A stretch of 64,000 bases of DNA from NCBI RefSeq assembly GCF_003056305.1, contig NZ_PYVX01000001.1:868001-932000 (forward strand), written 5' to 3'. Below, piece by piece: positions 9,396-18,648 of the stretch. Both the position numbers and the translations under genes were made by a program. Origin of the DNA: Halomonas denitrificans (GTDB lineage: Bacteria > Pseudomonadota > Gammaproteobacteria > Pseudomonadales > Halomonadaceae). The notes under the pieces are model-generated. The model made no database searches and was not told the DNA's origin. It was given only the letters and a program-made list of their open reading frames with translations. Numbering within the stretch: the first letter of the stretch is position 1; every line of letters starts with the position of its first letter.

Positions 9396-9940
9396 CCACG
9401 CAGCCTGGCCAGCGCCGAGGCAAGCGCCTCATGGCCCAGCTCGCGCATCGCCTCGACGTTGCGCGCGGGGATGCCCTCGGGATCGGGATGATGCTCGAGG
9501 GCCCGCTCCAGGCCCGCCTCGCGCAGCAGGTGCCACATCGGCCAGGGCGAGCGGTTGGTGAAGTTGGCGGGATCGTCCGGCTCGGCGTCGGCGAAGACGT
9601 AGTCCGGGTGGAAGCTCGCCAGCTGGAAGGTGCCCTCGTAGCCCTGATCGGCCAGCAGCACCTCGGCGATCTCCAGCAGGTCGAGATAGTCGTCGAAGTC
9701 CTCGAGCCCCTCGGTGAGCACCAGCAGGGTCGTCTCTACCTCGGGGGTCGCCTCCAGGTGGCGGCACTCGTCGAACAGCGCCAGCAGCGCCGCCTCGCGG
9801 TCGCGGGCGGGCACCGCCACGGTGCGAATGCTGTCGCGGGCCACCTCGCGACCGGCGAAGGGGCAGACGTCACGGGCGACCACGAAGGTCTCCACCCAGG
9901 CGCGGGTAGCCGCGAGGGGATCGGGGCGAGAGGCGGTCAT
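9392..9940 (-). CDS. DUF1415 family protein
   Basis: 182-residue soluble protein matching the DUF1415 family of proteobacteria. The features seen are an N-terminal ARDVCPFAGREV with a conserved Cys, GTFQLASFHPDYVFAD in the centre, and NRSPWPMWHLLRE followed by IPARNVEAMRELG. No function is established for the family, and I infer none here. It converges on the aldo/keto reductase with overlapping stop codons. Confidence 0.85.
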   Translation of the reverse strand: MTASRPDPLAATRAWVETFVVARDVCPFAGREVARDSIRTVAVPARDREAALLALFDECRHLEATPEVETTLLVLTEGLEDFDDYLDLLEIAEVLLADQGYEGTFQLASFHPDYVFADAEPDDPANFTNRSPWPMWHLLREAGLERALEHHPDPEGIPARNVEAMRELGHEALASALARLRG

Positions 9941-10043
9941 TGGCGCTCATCCAGGCAAAAGAAGGGGCCGCCATGGTCCGCCGCCCGGCCGCGGTTGGCA
10001 AGCCGCGGTGACAGACGCCACGGCTATCACAGTCACCGGAATC

Positions 10044-10130
10044 GAGGGGCGCTGGGGGCAAGCCGAAGAGGAGGTCCTACGCCAGGGATGGCGTCGATAG
10101 CGCCCAGGGATGGGTTTACAGCGCCCCCGG
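10044..10130 (+). repeat. Dispersed intergenic repeat A, copy 1
   Basis: About 85 bases starting GAGGGGCGCTG and containing CGAAGAGGAGGTCCTACGCC, AGGGATGGCGTC, a second CCCAGGGATGGG, then TTTACAGCGCC. Copies occur at 35592-35674 (reverse strand) and 57615-57700. Two small hairpins are visible: ACGCC-AGGGAT-GGCGT and CCC-AGGGAT-GGG. It fills most of the gap between the DUF1415 gene and nfi; nothing coding is seen there. Confidence 0.85.
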
Positions 10131-10228
10131 AGGGCCGGCCCCGCTCGTAGGCTTGTCGCCAGGTCAGCCCCGAGCTACCAAGGTATCGAGGTATCGAACT
10201 CTCTGCGATAGCTCTGACACTCCGAGGA

Positions 10229-10924
10229 TTAGTGCCGCTGGTCACGCCGCGAGGCGAGCCGATCGGCCAGCCGCGTCGGCTCCGGCAGCTTGGTACGCCC
10301 GAGACAGCGGATCACCCAGTCGAGCGCCGTGGCCAGCGACACTCGATGCCCTGGCGAGACGAAGATCGGCTTCACCTTCGCCCGCGAGCGCAGCACCGCG
10401 CCGATCGTCTCGTCATCCGGGCCGTCCACCAGCGGCACCCAGTCGCCCCGCGCGGAACCGGGCTCGTCGTGGCGGCCGCAGAGCCGCGTCTTGGCCACGC
10501 CGATGGTCGGCAGGTCGAGCCACAGCCCCAGGTGGCTGGCGACCCCGATCCGCCGCGGATGGGCGATGCCCTGGCCGTCGACCATGGCGAGCTGCGGCCG
10601 GATGGTGAGCTTCTCGAAGGCGCCGAGCGCCGCCGGCACCTCGCGAAACGAGAGCAGCCCCGGCACGTAGGGCATGCGGGTCGGCTCGCGATGCACCACC
10701 CGCTCCACCACCGTGAAGGCGCCGTCGGCCTCCGGCGGCCAGGCCAGCACTACCACCGCCGCCCGGGTGATCGCCCCGTCCTGTTCGAAGCCGATGTCCA
10801 CGCCGGCGAGGTGGCGCACCGGGTCAAGACGATCCTCGCGCTCCACGCGCCCCGCCAGGCGCTTCTGCAGGGCGATGGCCTCCTTCGGGACGAGGTTCCA
10901 GTCGTGCAAGGCGGTATCGGGCAT
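10229..10924 (-). CDS. nfi: Endonuclease V
   Basis: Repair nuclease that nicks DNA near deoxyinosine and other deaminated bases. The 231-residue product has the family motifs: LAGVDIGFEQDG with the catalytic Asp, PYVPGLLSFREVPA, and MVDGQGIAHPRRIGVASHLG with the second acidic metal ligand. The C-terminal SPGHRVSLATALDWV is also typical. The start at 10924 has CAGGGAG just upstream; an open frame further back lies antisense to sbcD and is not believed. It is divergent from sbcCD. Confidence 0.93.
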   Translation of the reverse strand: MPDTALHDWNLVPKEAIALQKRLAGRVEREDRLDPVRHLAGVDIGFEQDGAITRAAVVVLAWPPEADGAFTVVERVVHREPTRMPYVPGLLSFREVPAALGAFEKLTIRPQLAMVDGQGIAHPRRIGVASHLGLWLDLPTIGVAKTRLCGRHDEPGSARGDWVPLVDGPDDETIGAVLRSRAKVKPIFVSPGHRVSLATALDWVIRCLGRTKLPEPTRLADRLASRRDQRH

Positions 10925-11002
10925 CGGGGCTCCCTGAAGTGTCGGCGTCGCTCGGGTTAGACTACGGCTTTTGCCGCGTGACGGACCACCGGGGAGCCGA
11001 CC

Positions 11003-12259
11003 TTGAGACTGATCCACACCGCCGACTGGCACCTGGGCCAGAGCTTCCACGGCCAGGAGCGCCACACCGAGCACCGCGCCTTCCTCGCCTGGCTGCTCGA
11101 CACCCTGGTCGAGCGCAACGCCGACGCCCTGCTGGTGGCCGGCGACATCTTCGACGTGGTCAACCCGTCGCTGGCCGCCCAGGCGCTGCTCTACGACTTC
11201 ATCGTCGACGCCCACCAGCGCCTGCCGGGCCTTCAGATCGTGCTGATCGCCGGCAACCACGACAGCGGCAACCGCATCGAGCTGCCCGCCCCGCTGATGC
11301 GAAGGCTCAACACCCACGCCCTCGGCCGGGTCTACTGGCAGGACGACGGCGACCTCGACGCCGAGCGGCTGCTGGTGCCGCTCACCGATGCCAAGGGCGC
11401 GACCCGCGCCTGGTGCCTGGCGCTGCCCTTCCTGCGCCCCGCCGAGGTGACCGGCGCCGGCGTGCGCGCCGACGAGGACGACGACGCGCCCAACGACTAC
11501 GTCGCCGGCATCAACCGCGTGCACACCCGGCTGATCGAGGCCGCCCGCGCCCGCCGCGAGCCCGGCCAGGCGCTGGTAGCGATGAGCCACGCCCACCTGC
11601 ACGGCGCCGCCGTCTCCGAGGCCAGCGAGCGGCCCATCGTGATCGGCGGCGAGGAGTCGATCTCCGCCGCCCTCTTCCCGGACGACATCGCCTACGTGGC
11701 GCTCGGTCACCTGCACCGCGCCCAGCAGGTCGGCGAGGCACGCATCCGCTACAGCGGCAGCCCCCTGCCGCTGGACTTCAGCGAGGTGGCCTATCCCCAC
11801 CAGGTGGTGGAGGTGGTGCTCGACGGTGAGGCGCTGGCCACCACCGAGTCGCTTCCCGTCCCGCGCCCGGTGGCCATGCATCGCGTCGGCCCGGCGCCGC
11901 TGGAGCAAGTGCTGGCCGAGCTCGAGGCGCTCGAGGACGACCCCGAACTCTCCAGAGACCGCTGGCCCTGGCTGGAGGTGCGCGTCGCGCTCGAGGCGCC
12001 GATCCCCGACCTGCGCGCCCGGGTGGAGGCGGCCCTCGAGGGCAAGGCGCTGCGCCTGCTGCGCCTCGAGCGTCGCCTGCCCCGGGTCGAGGGCGAGGAC
12101 GCCCCCGCCCGCATCGACCTGGAGAGCCTCGGCCCGCGCAAGCTCTTCGAGCGCACCTGGGCCGACCGCTGGGGCGAGCCGCCCGAGGCCGACGTACTCG
12201 CCGACTTCGACCGGCTCTGCCAGGACGTCCTCGACGCCGAGGGGGAGCTCAATTCATGA
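11003..12259 (+). CDS. sbcD: Exonuclease subunit SbcD
   Basis: Mre11-type nuclease of the SbcCD complex, which cuts DNA hairpins and blocked ends. It is 418 residues. The metallophosphoesterase motifs are in order: D8 and H10 in HTADWHLGQSF, AGDIFD, IAGNHDSGN, SHAHLHG and ALGHLHR. The start codon is TTG, preceded by GGGGAG at 10991-10996; no in-frame ATG would leave D8 and H10 intact. It overlaps sbcC by four bases (ATGA). Confidence 0.95.
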   Translation: MRLIHTADWHLGQSFHGQERHTEHRAFLAWLLDTLVERNADALLVAGDIFDVVNPSLAAQALLYDFIVDAHQRLPGLQIVLIAGNHDSGNRIELPAPLMRRLNTHALGRVYWQDDGDLDAERLLVPLTDAKGATRAWCLALPFLRPAEVTGAGVRADEDDDAPNDYVAGINRVHTRLIEAARARREPGQALVAMSHAHLHGAAVSEASERPIVIGGEESISAALFPDDIAYVALGHLHRAQQVGEARIRYSGSPLPLDFSEVAYPHQVVEVVLDGEALATTESLPVPRPVAMHRVGPAPLEQVLAELEALEDDPELSRDRWPWLEVRVALEAPIPDLRARVEAALEGKALRLLRLERRLPRVEGEDAPARIDLESLGPRKLFERTWADRWGEPPEADVLADFDRLCQDVLDAEGELNS

Positions 12260-15200
12260 GAATCCTCGCCCTGCGCCTGGAGAACCTGGCCTCGCTGCCC
12301 GGCCCGCTCGAGCTCGACTTCACCGCCGCCCCGCTGAACGAGGCCGGGCTCTTCGCCATCACCGGCCCCACCGGCGCCGGCAAGAGCACCCTGCTCGATG
12401 CGCTCTGCCTGGCGCTCTACGGCGGCACGCCGCGGCTTCGCCAGGCCCCGGCCCGCGACAGCCAGGTCGACGACACCCCGGACTCCACCCTGACCACCAG
12501 CGACCCGCGCACCCTGCTGCGCCGCGGTACGGCGAGCGGCTACGCCGAGGTGGACTTCGTGGGCCGCGACGGGCGCCGCTACCGCGCCCGCTGGGCCGTG
12601 CGCCGCGCCCGGGAGAAGGTCGCCGGCAAGCTGCAGAAGGCCGAGCAGTCGCTGCGCGACCTCGACGACGACCGCCTGCTGACCACCCAGAAGCGCGAGT
12701 TCGACCGCCTGCTGCCGGAGCGCCTGGGGCTCACCTTCGACCAGTTCACCCGCGCCGTGCTGCTCGCCCAGAGCGAGTTCGCCGCCTTCCTCCAGGCCGA
12801 CGACAACGAGCGCAGCGACCTGCTCGAGCGCCTCACCGGTACCGCCGAGTACTCAGCGATCTCCATGGCCGCCTACCAGCGCGCGAACTCCGCCAGGAAG
12901 GCCGTCGAAGCCCTGGAGGCCAGGCTCGCCGACGACCGGCCCGCCGAGCCCGAGGCCCGGGCCGAACTGGAGCAGGCGGCCGAGGCCACCCAGCGAGCAC
13001 TCACTGACCTGCAGAGCCAGGCCACATCGCTCCAAGCCCGGCGCCGCTGGCACGACGACGATGCCAAGCTGCACGAGGCCTATCGCCAGGGCCTGGCCCA
13101 ACAGCAGAGCGCCGAGGCCGACTGGCAGGCGCTTGCCGAGGCGCGCGCCGACCGCGAGTGGCGCCGGCTGATCGCCCCGCAGCGCCATGCGCTGGCCCGC
13201 CGGGCCGCCCTGCCCGACGAGATCGCTGCCCTGGAGGCGAACCACGCCGAGACGAGGCGAGCGCTCACCGACGCCGAGCGCGAGCAGGCCGAGGCCCGCG
13301 AGGCCTTTGATGCCCGAGAGCACGCCCTGGCCGAAGCCTCCGCGGCGCGCCGCGAGGCCGAGCCCGCCCTGCGCGAGGCCCGGGAGGAGGCCCAGCGCCT
13401 GGCCACCCACGAGAAGCAGCTCGCCGACCTGGAGGCGGCCCGCACCCGGCATCAGGCCGAGGCCGAGCGGCTGGGCCGGGAGCACCGCACGGCCAGCGAG
13501 GCCCAGCAGTCACGGCAGCGACAGCGCGATGACTGGCAGGCGACCCTCGAGCGGTTGGTGGGCACTCACCCTCGCCTCGACGACGCTCGCCAGGCCGCCC
13601 AGCAGATTCACGACGAGGCGGCCCGGCGCCACCTGGCGCTGGGCGAGCTCACCAGCCGCTGGCAGGAGTTCGGACGCGCGGAGCAGGCGCTCGCCCAGCT
13701 CGCCCGCCGGCTAGGCGACGACGAGACCCGCAAGAACCACTTGCTGACCGAGGGCCAGAGCGCCCGCCAGGCCCTGGACCGCGCCCAGGCGCACCTCGAC
13801 AGCGTCAGCGTGCTGATCGATCGCAGCCGCGCCGTGCGCAGCGAGAGCGTGGCGCGACTTCGCGAGGCCCTCGTCGAGGGTGAGCCCTGCCCCGTGTGCG
13901 GCGGCCACGATCACCCCTGGCGGCAGCACCCGCCGGCCACGCCGGAGGCCGCCCAGCTCGAGGCCCAGGAGGCGGAGGAAGCCCGCCAGCTCGACACGGC
14001 CCGCGAGGCGCGCGACGCGGCCCAGCGGCGGCGCGACGAGCTTTTCGGCGAGTATCGCGCGGTAGAGGCCGCCCTCGCCCGCCACCGACAGGATCGTGAG
14101 TCAGCCGAGCGGCAGCGCGACGCCGCCCGCGAGGCACTCGAGGAGCACCCCCTCCAGCAGGAGCTCGCCGCCCATGATGCGAGCGAGCGGAAGGAATGGC
14201 TCGAGGCCGAGCGCGAGGCGAGCGAGACCCGCCGCCGCGAGGCGCGAGAGCGCTTGGACGAGCTAGCCCGGGCCGAGGCCGAGCTCGCCCCGCTGGAGCA
14301 GGCGCTGCAGGAGGGCCATGTCGCCCTGGCGCGCCTGGAGGCCGAGAAGCGGCACGCCGACACGGCGCTGGCCGAGCTGGACGAGCGGCTGCCGCCGCTG
14401 CGCGACGAGCGCGAGCGGCTGGCCCGTGGGCTCGCCGCACGGCTCGGCGATCACGCCTCGCCGGACGCCTGGCAGCAGCACCTCGACGCCCGCCAGGAGC
14501 AGGCTCGCCAGGCCCGCGACGCCGCCCAGGCACGCTGGCATGCCGCCCAGCAGGAGCAGCAGCGCCTCGCCCAGCGGGTCGAGCACGAGGCCGAGCGGCT
14601 CGAGGGGCTGCGCCGGGAGCGCGACAACCTCGCCCGCGAGCTCACCGACTGGCGTGCGGCGCACCCCGAGCTGACCGACGCCACCCTCACCCGGCTGCTC
14701 GCCCAGTCCGACGAGGCGGCCCGCAACGAGGAGCGGCAGATCGAGGCCGCCGACCAGGCCCGCCAGCGCGCCGCCGCCACCCTCACCGAGCGAAGCGACG
14801 CCCTGCTGCGCCACCGCCGCGACCAGGGCCTGATCGAGGAGACGGAGGAAGCAAGTCGGGAAGAGGAGCGCGACGAGGCGCTGCTCGGTGACGCCGTGGC
14901 CGAGGCACTGCGCCGCCGCCGGGAGGCGCTGGAGGAAGCCGAGGCCGAGCTGACCCCGCGCCTGGAGGAGGCCCAGCGGGCTCGCGACGAGGCCGCCTTC
15001 GCTCTGAGCGACGACGACCGCCGCCGCGAGCGGCGCAAGGCCGGCCAGACCGAGCTGGAGGCCGCCCAGGCCGAGTTCCGCCGCTGGGGCCAGATCAACG
15101 AGCTGATCGGCTCCGCCGACGGCAAGGCCTTCCGGCGCATCGCGCAGGCCTACAACCTCGAGCAGCTGCTGGAGCACGCCAACGCGCACCTGAGCGGCCT

Positions 15201-15582
15201 CTCCCGCCGCTACCGGCTGGTGCGCGGCGGCAGCCCCCTGGGCCTGCTGGTGGTGGATGTCGACATGGGCGACGAGCGCCGCTCGGTGCACTCGCTCTCC
15301 GGCGGCGAGACCTTCCTGGTCTCGCTGGCCCTGGCGCTGGGGCTCGCCTCCATGGCCTCAGGTGAGCTCACCATCGAATCGCTGTTCATCGACGAGGGTT
15401 TCGGCAGCCTCGACCCGCAATCCCTGGCCCTGGCCATGGAGGCGCTGGACGGCCTGCAGGCCCTGGGCCGCCGGGTCGGCGTGATCTCCCACGTGCAGGA
15501 AATGCACGAGCGCATCCCGGTGCAGATCCAGGTGGAGCCGCTGGGTAATGGCACGAGTCGGGCGAAACTGGTCAGTCAGTGA
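12256..15582 (+). CDS. sbcC: Exonuclease subunit SbcC
   Basis: Rad50-type SMC-like ATPase partner of SbcD, 1108 residues. Walker A is GPTGAGKS at about 37-44. Two very long coiled-coil arms rich in Ala, Arg and Glu follow. They are interrupted by the zinc hook CPVCGGHDHP (about residue 545), through which dimers join. The C-terminal ATPase lobe carries the signature HSLSGGETFLVSLALALG (about 1015) and Walker B SLFIDEGFGSLD (about 1042). It is expressed from the same message as sbcD and followed directly by an intrinsic terminator. Confidence 0.96.
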   Translation: MRILALRLENLASLPGPLELDFTAAPLNEAGLFAITGPTGAGKSTLLDALCLALYGGTPRLRQAPARDSQVDDTPDSTLTTSDPRTLLRRGTASGYAEVDFVGRDGRRYRARWAVRRAREKVAGKLQKAEQSLRDLDDDRLLTTQKREFDRLLPERLGLTFDQFTRAVLLAQSEFAAFLQADDNERSDLLERLTGTAEYSAISMAAYQRANSARKAVEALEARLADDRPAEPEARAELEQAAEATQRALTDLQSQATSLQARRRWHDDDAKLHEAYRQGLAQQQSAEADWQALAEARADREWRRLIAPQRHALARRAALPDEIAALEANHAETRRALTDAEREQAEAREAFDAREHALAEASAARREAEPALREAREEAQRLATHEKQLADLEAARTRHQAEAERLGREHRTASEAQQSRQRQRDDWQATLERLVGTHPRLDDARQAAQQIHDEAARRHLALGELTSRWQEFGRAEQALAQLARRLGDDETRKNHLLTEGQSARQALDRAQAHLDSVSVLIDRSRAVRSESVARLREALVEGEPCPVCGGHDHPWRQHPPATPEAAQLEAQEAEEARQLDTAREARDAAQRRRDELFGEYRAVEAALARHRQDRESAERQRDAAREALEEHPLQQELAAHDASERKEWLEAEREASETRRREARERLDELARAEAELAPLEQALQEGHVALARLEAEKRHADTALAELDERLPPLRDERERLARGLAARLGDHASPDAWQQHLDARQEQARQARDAAQARWHAAQQEQQRLAQRVEHEAERLEGLRRERDNLARELTDWRAAHPELTDATLTRLLAQSDEAARNEERQIEAADQARQRAAATLTERSDALLRHRRDQGLIEETEEASREEERDEALLGDAVAEALRRRREALEEAEAELTPRLEEAQRARDEAAFALSDDDRRRERRKAGQTELEAAQAEFRRWGQINELIGSADGKAFRRIAQAYNLEQLLEHANAHLSGLSRRYRLVRGGSPLGLLVVDVDMGDERRSVHSLSGGETFLVSLALALGLASMASGELTIESLFIDEGFGSLDPQSLALAMEALDGLQALGRRVGVISHVQEMHERIPVQIQVEPLGNGTSRAKLVSQ

Positions 15583-15588
15583 GATTGG

Positions 15589-15639
15589 AAAACCGGCTCG
15601 CTGATGTAGAGGAGCACTGCGTCAGCGAGCCGGTTTTTT
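15589..15639 (+). terminator. Intrinsic terminator after sbcC
   Basis: A 16-bp inverted repeat (arms 15589-15604 and 15622-15637, core AACCGGCTCGCTGA / TCAGCGAGCCGGTT) with a 17-base loop, running into a stretch of T residues at 15634-15639. It begins seven bases after the sbcC stop. Confidence 0.85.
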
Positions 15640-15679
15640 ACTTCAAACTGTCAGCTTTCGGCCAGAAGCGGACGTTCAT

Positions 15680-15750
15680 GTAGCTTAGATATCACGCGAA
15701 GCGAAGCGTTGAACCGTCAGGGCCATCCGCCTTAAGCGATTTGTTAAACG
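15680..15750 (-). other. Possible truncated integron attC-like end
   Basis: Read on the minus strand, the region starts with GTTTAACAAATCGCTTAAGG, directly at the stop codon of the orphan gene at 15744. GTTTAAC fits the RYYYAAC core of an attC left end, and the following sequence resembles cassette ends. A matching right-hand GTTRRRY box with complementary arms is not found, so the site is either degenerate or cut off. Low confidence. Confidence 0.3.
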
Positions 15751-16340
15751 TGGTTCGCTCCCCTCACCAAATATCGGACTTGAATTGGAGAATTTTCCAT
15801 CATCGGAGCGATCACATGAATTAGCTCTTGAGAGCCAGCGAGTTCTACCAAGTGCTCAGACATTAGAGCTTCAATCCTACCTATATATTCAGGCACTCTT
15901 TTGTGGAAGGACAATGAACTCCTTCCTTTTGAAAACGGATTTTGGGAGTGAAGAATTGCTCCACATTTATCGTACAACCGTTCGAACTGCTTTCTCGTGA
16001 GGTATCCTCCTTGCACTTTATTCCAGCCGCGCCTATTAAAGCCGTCTATTGGGACTGGATAGAACGCAGGGTTAATGCCCTCAATTTTTCGTAATATCCT
16101 TACTGCGTGCCAATCCTTCGAGATATCGCTTCTCACAGAGCGGTAAGCCTCTTGGTATGACACAAGCGAGGAGAATGCAATTAGCTCAAGCAATTTCCGC
16201 AATTGAAGAGCTTCGGATTCGATCGTGGTCTGAAGATAGGCGCATTGAGTACTTCCTGACGTGAAGTCGCGCAGTGTCTCTACCCGATAGCGACACTCCC
16301 ACATCATTGAAGCGTATTTTCTGCGAACTCTGCTTTCCAT
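15744..16340 (-). CDS. Orphan protein of unknown function in low-GC island
   Basis: 198 residues, no function recognised. Visible segments are QLRKLLELIAFSSLVSYQEA, INPAFYPVPIDGFNRR, and FERLYDKCGAILHSQNPF. This arrangement recurs in uncharacterised bacterial proteins, as far as I recall. Base composition is clearly AT-richer than the flanking genes, implying recent transfer. There is no obvious membrane segment or signal peptide. It is flanked by attC-like sequence on both sides and read away from a second orphan gene in the same orientation, like an integron cassette. Confidence 0.7.
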   Translation of the reverse strand: MESRVRRKYASMMWECRYRVETLRDFTSGSTQCAYLQTTIESEALQLRKLLELIAFSSLVSYQEAYRSVRSDISKDWHAVRILRKIEGINPAFYPVPIDGFNRRGWNKVQGGYLTRKQFERLYDKCGAILHSQNPFSKGRSSLSFHKRVPEYIGRIEALMSEHLVELAGSQELIHVIAPMMENSPIQVRYLVRGANHV

Positions 16341-16344
16341 GATT

Positions 16345-16426
16345 TACCATTTAACGTTAGGTTCAACCGTGGCTATCCCGGCGGGAATCGGCGGCAGGAG
16401 CATCGGGTGCAAACGTTTATTGGGTC
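16345..16426 (-). other. Candidate attC recombination site between orphan genes
   Basis: On the minus strand the segment between the two orphan genes begins ACCCAATAAACGTTTGCACC and ends GGTTGAACCTAACGTTAAAT. The two ends can fold on each other (AACGTTTG... against ...CCTAACGTT), the central part TCCCGCCGGGA makes a small hairpin, and GTTAAAT fits GTTRRRY. The left core differs from consensus by one base. It is therefore attC-like but unproven. Confidence 0.38.
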
Positions 16427-17175
16427 TTTTCTCCCGAATCGTTCAGCCCCAAAAACCTTGGCGCCACATCTAGGATATCTTGAGCAATTTTCATAAGGAT
16501 AAAATACGGGAGCGAGAGACCTCCCATTTTGTACTGCAGCAAGTGATGCACAGGAGCATCAAATTGATTGTCTGTATCAACCCCGCCAGCAGCCGACGGA
16601 TGTGACCCATCAAGGGTATTTGCAACACGTTTGACGATCATTTCTCGCGATATCGCAACTGATTTCAGTTCACCACTCTGGTCGATAAAAGCGACCCGCA
16701 CAGCTTCCGAAGCTAACCACTGAACATAAGTGCAGCGACTAACCGCCTCGGCCTCTAGAGCCTTAATAAGCGGTTGTTCAAAAGACGTCGAGATAACGCA
16801 GTATTTTCCTAACTCAATTTTAGAATCTCCTGACATCCTCACTGCTATTCCAGTGGTAAAGTCGCCACTATTCGACTCCATTTCTGGGCCCGAGCTCAGA
16901 TGGCCTTGGCTCGCATACGTGATCACGCCGCCAGGCATGTAAGAGAAGACAAAGCGGTGTCCTCGAGCTGCTTTAAGCACTTTCTTTGCGGGAATAGCGG
17001 TCTTAAACGAGAGAGCATTAGAGAATTTGGGAGAAATACTAACAAGCGCCGCCTTAAGTTCTACCCAAATTCTTAACGTGTGCGACAGATCAAGCAGCGC
17101 AATCTGATCATAGTTGCGAACCGCTACGTCATAGTGCCGTCGCAGGCGCTCCAATTGAATCGGTATTGTTTTCAT
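16417..17175 (-). CDS. Orphan protein of unknown function in low-GC island
   Basis: 252 residues from ATG 17175; a TTG nine bases upstream is an alternative. No known domain is recognised. The N-terminal third is amphipathic and contains LDLSHTLRIWVELKAALV. The middle is beta-rich (RFVFSYMPGGVITYASQG). The C-terminus has LPYFILMKIAQDILDVAPRF, which is hydrophobic but probably not membrane-spanning. AT-rich composition unlike the chromosome marks it as acquired. The 240 bases upstream to the NERD gene are also AT-rich and contain no convincing gene. Confidence 0.65.
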   Translation of the reverse strand: MKTIPIQLERLRRHYDVAVRNYDQIALLDLSHTLRIWVELKAALVSISPKFSNALSFKTAIPAKKVLKAARGHRFVFSYMPGGVITYASQGHLSSGPEMESNSGDFTTGIAVRMSGDSKIELGKYCVISTSFEQPLIKALEAEAVSRCTYVQWLASEAVRVAFIDQSGELKSVAISREMIVKRVANTLDGSHPSAAGGVDTDNQFDAPVHHLLQYKMGGLSLPYFILMKIAQDILDVAPRFLGLNDSGEKTQ

Positions 17176-17413
17176 AAGTCCCAACAGGTATTAGACAGGG
17201 TGTCTCGACATTTCACTTGAACTCATTTGCACGTCCAACAATGTTATAATTCGGATTTGACCACCTCTCATCCTATTTAAACCCCTAGGAATTAAGTATA
17301 GCTCGGCAGCATAACAACAATCATTATGTATGCTGCATAACACCGATGAACGTGTCCGATGCCTTTGTCGTCTTGTCCGCTTTGGATCGATAGCTGTATA
17401 TCATCGCCCTCCC

Positions 17414-18427
17414 CTATGCCTGTCGATAGACTAGAAACTGCTGCGCGCATTTCCGACAACTGCCGGTGTACTCCTGGCCATCCTTGGACACTCGCACGCT
17501 CTTCCAGCCGCAGGCGGGGCAAGGCTGCTTCATCGAAGTGTTGGTGCTGCAGCGACCGCACCTCACGTAGTAGCCGTACTGGCCGTACATGCCGGTGAGA
17601 TGATGAGCCTCGCCGCACTGCTTGCAGGTCACCAAGCTTTGGGCCTGGGCGGCGGGCTCGGTCTGGCATGGGGCGGTATCCGGCACCGGAGAAGTCGAGT
17701 AGTTTGGCGCGGGTTCGGCAACGGGGGCGGCCGGTTCTGGCGTGGCGGTTTGGCTATCGCTGCTCGCCGAGGCGATGCTCACCTGAGCGTTATGCTCGCG
17801 CAGAAAGCGGCCGATATTGTCGAGTTCTCCCGCGAAGAACCCAGCCCGCCCCTTGAGAAAGCCTACCTTCAAGTTCCCCACGAGCTCCTTCACCTTGCTG
17901 GCCACGAACTCGGTTTTCACGACCCTGTTCGCTACGTCCTTTGGCATCTTGTCGCGATGCAGGATGGCGGTGCTGGAAATGGCGCACAGCGTGCGCCACT
18001 CACGATGGGCCACTTGTGTCTGGATACCCAACAGCTTGCCGAGAAAATGTTCGACATTATCGCTCAGCAGCGCCTTGAGCAGGTCCAGTTGAAGCTCCCC
18101 CTGGCGGATCGGCGACGGCATCCCCATCCAGTTGCCCTGGTAGCTGCGCGACCACTCGCCGGCGGCGTTGACCGTGACCTCGCCGACGATGCTCTTGGAC
18201 TCGACGATGATGAAGCCGTAGGGGTGGAGGATCAGGTGATCGATCTGCGCCCGCTCGCCGCGGTGTTCGAGGCGCAGGTCGTTGATGACGTGGATCTGCT
18301 TGTGCTCGCCGAACTCGCGGCGCAGCTGGAAGGCGACGTCCTGCTCCTGCTTGTGGCCGTAGAAGGCGCGCTCGTCGCCGCCACGGCCCTCCCCGTTCGG
18401 GGAGGTATCCTTTTCCTTAAGGATCAT
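17414..18427 (-). CDS. NERD-domain protein with C-terminal zinc-ribbon-like tail
   Basis: 337 residues. The N-terminal half is a nuclease-related domain (NERD): INDLRLEHRGERAQIDHLIL, then GFIIVESKSIVGEVTV, with the D...E-x-K pattern of the restriction-endonuclease fold, and MPSPIRQGELQLDLL. A Pro/Ala/Ser-rich linker (about 225-265) leads to paired Cys motifs: CKQCGEAHH, CGRCST, CPACGW and CRKCAQQF, likely two zinc ribbons. The start MILKEKD is preferred over an ATG 57 bases upstream by similarity to related proteins. Function is unproven; the fold suggests DNA processing or defence. GC is intermediate between island and chromosome. Confidence 0.82.
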   Translation of the reverse strand: MILKEKDTSPNGEGRGGDERAFYGHKQEQDVAFQLRREFGEHKQIHVINDLRLEHRGERAQIDHLILHPYGFIIVESKSIVGEVTVNAAGEWSRSYQGNWMGMPSPIRQGELQLDLLKALLSDNVEHFLGKLLGIQTQVAHREWRTLCAISSTAILHRDKMPKDVANRVVKTEFVASKVKELVGNLKVGFLKGRAGFFAGELDNIGRFLREHNAQVSIASASSDSQTATPEPAAPVAEPAPNYSTSPVPDTAPCQTEPAAQAQSLVTCKQCGEAHHLTGMYGQYGYYVRCGRCSTNTSMKQPCPACGWKSVRVSKDGQEYTGSCRKCAQQFLVYRQA

Positions 18428-18511
18428 GGGCTTATCCCTGCATGTCGGCCCGATTGCCGGGCCATCGCTGACGCTTTGCAACATTTCGTTACCCGTCAGC
18501 CTGACACCAAA

Positions 18512-18560
18512 GCGGCCTGAGGGCCAGCAATGCGAAAGTCGCGAGGGGGCGAGACGCCTG
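18512..18560 (+). repeat. Short repeat B, copy 1
   Basis: Core AGCGGCCTGAGGGCCAG with a similar flank (CCAAAGCGG...CAATGCGAAAGTCGC). The second copy, in the same orientation, is at 19191-19240, on the other side of the formaldehyde-activating-enzyme-like gene. The core contains the palindrome GGCCTGAGGGCC. The remaining bases between 18428 and 18648 hold no gene. Confidence 0.6.
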
Positions 18561-18648
18561 GACTCGACGCTCCTTCAGGAGCGTCAGGGCGCGTTCGCCC
18601 TCCCGACCTGCACGACGACATGCGATTGTGATTTTTTCCTGATGGGCA

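Noticed and set aside
17600..18520. A 306-codon plus-strand frame across the NERD gene
   Set aside because: Antisense to a gene with clear NERD and zinc-ribbon motifs.
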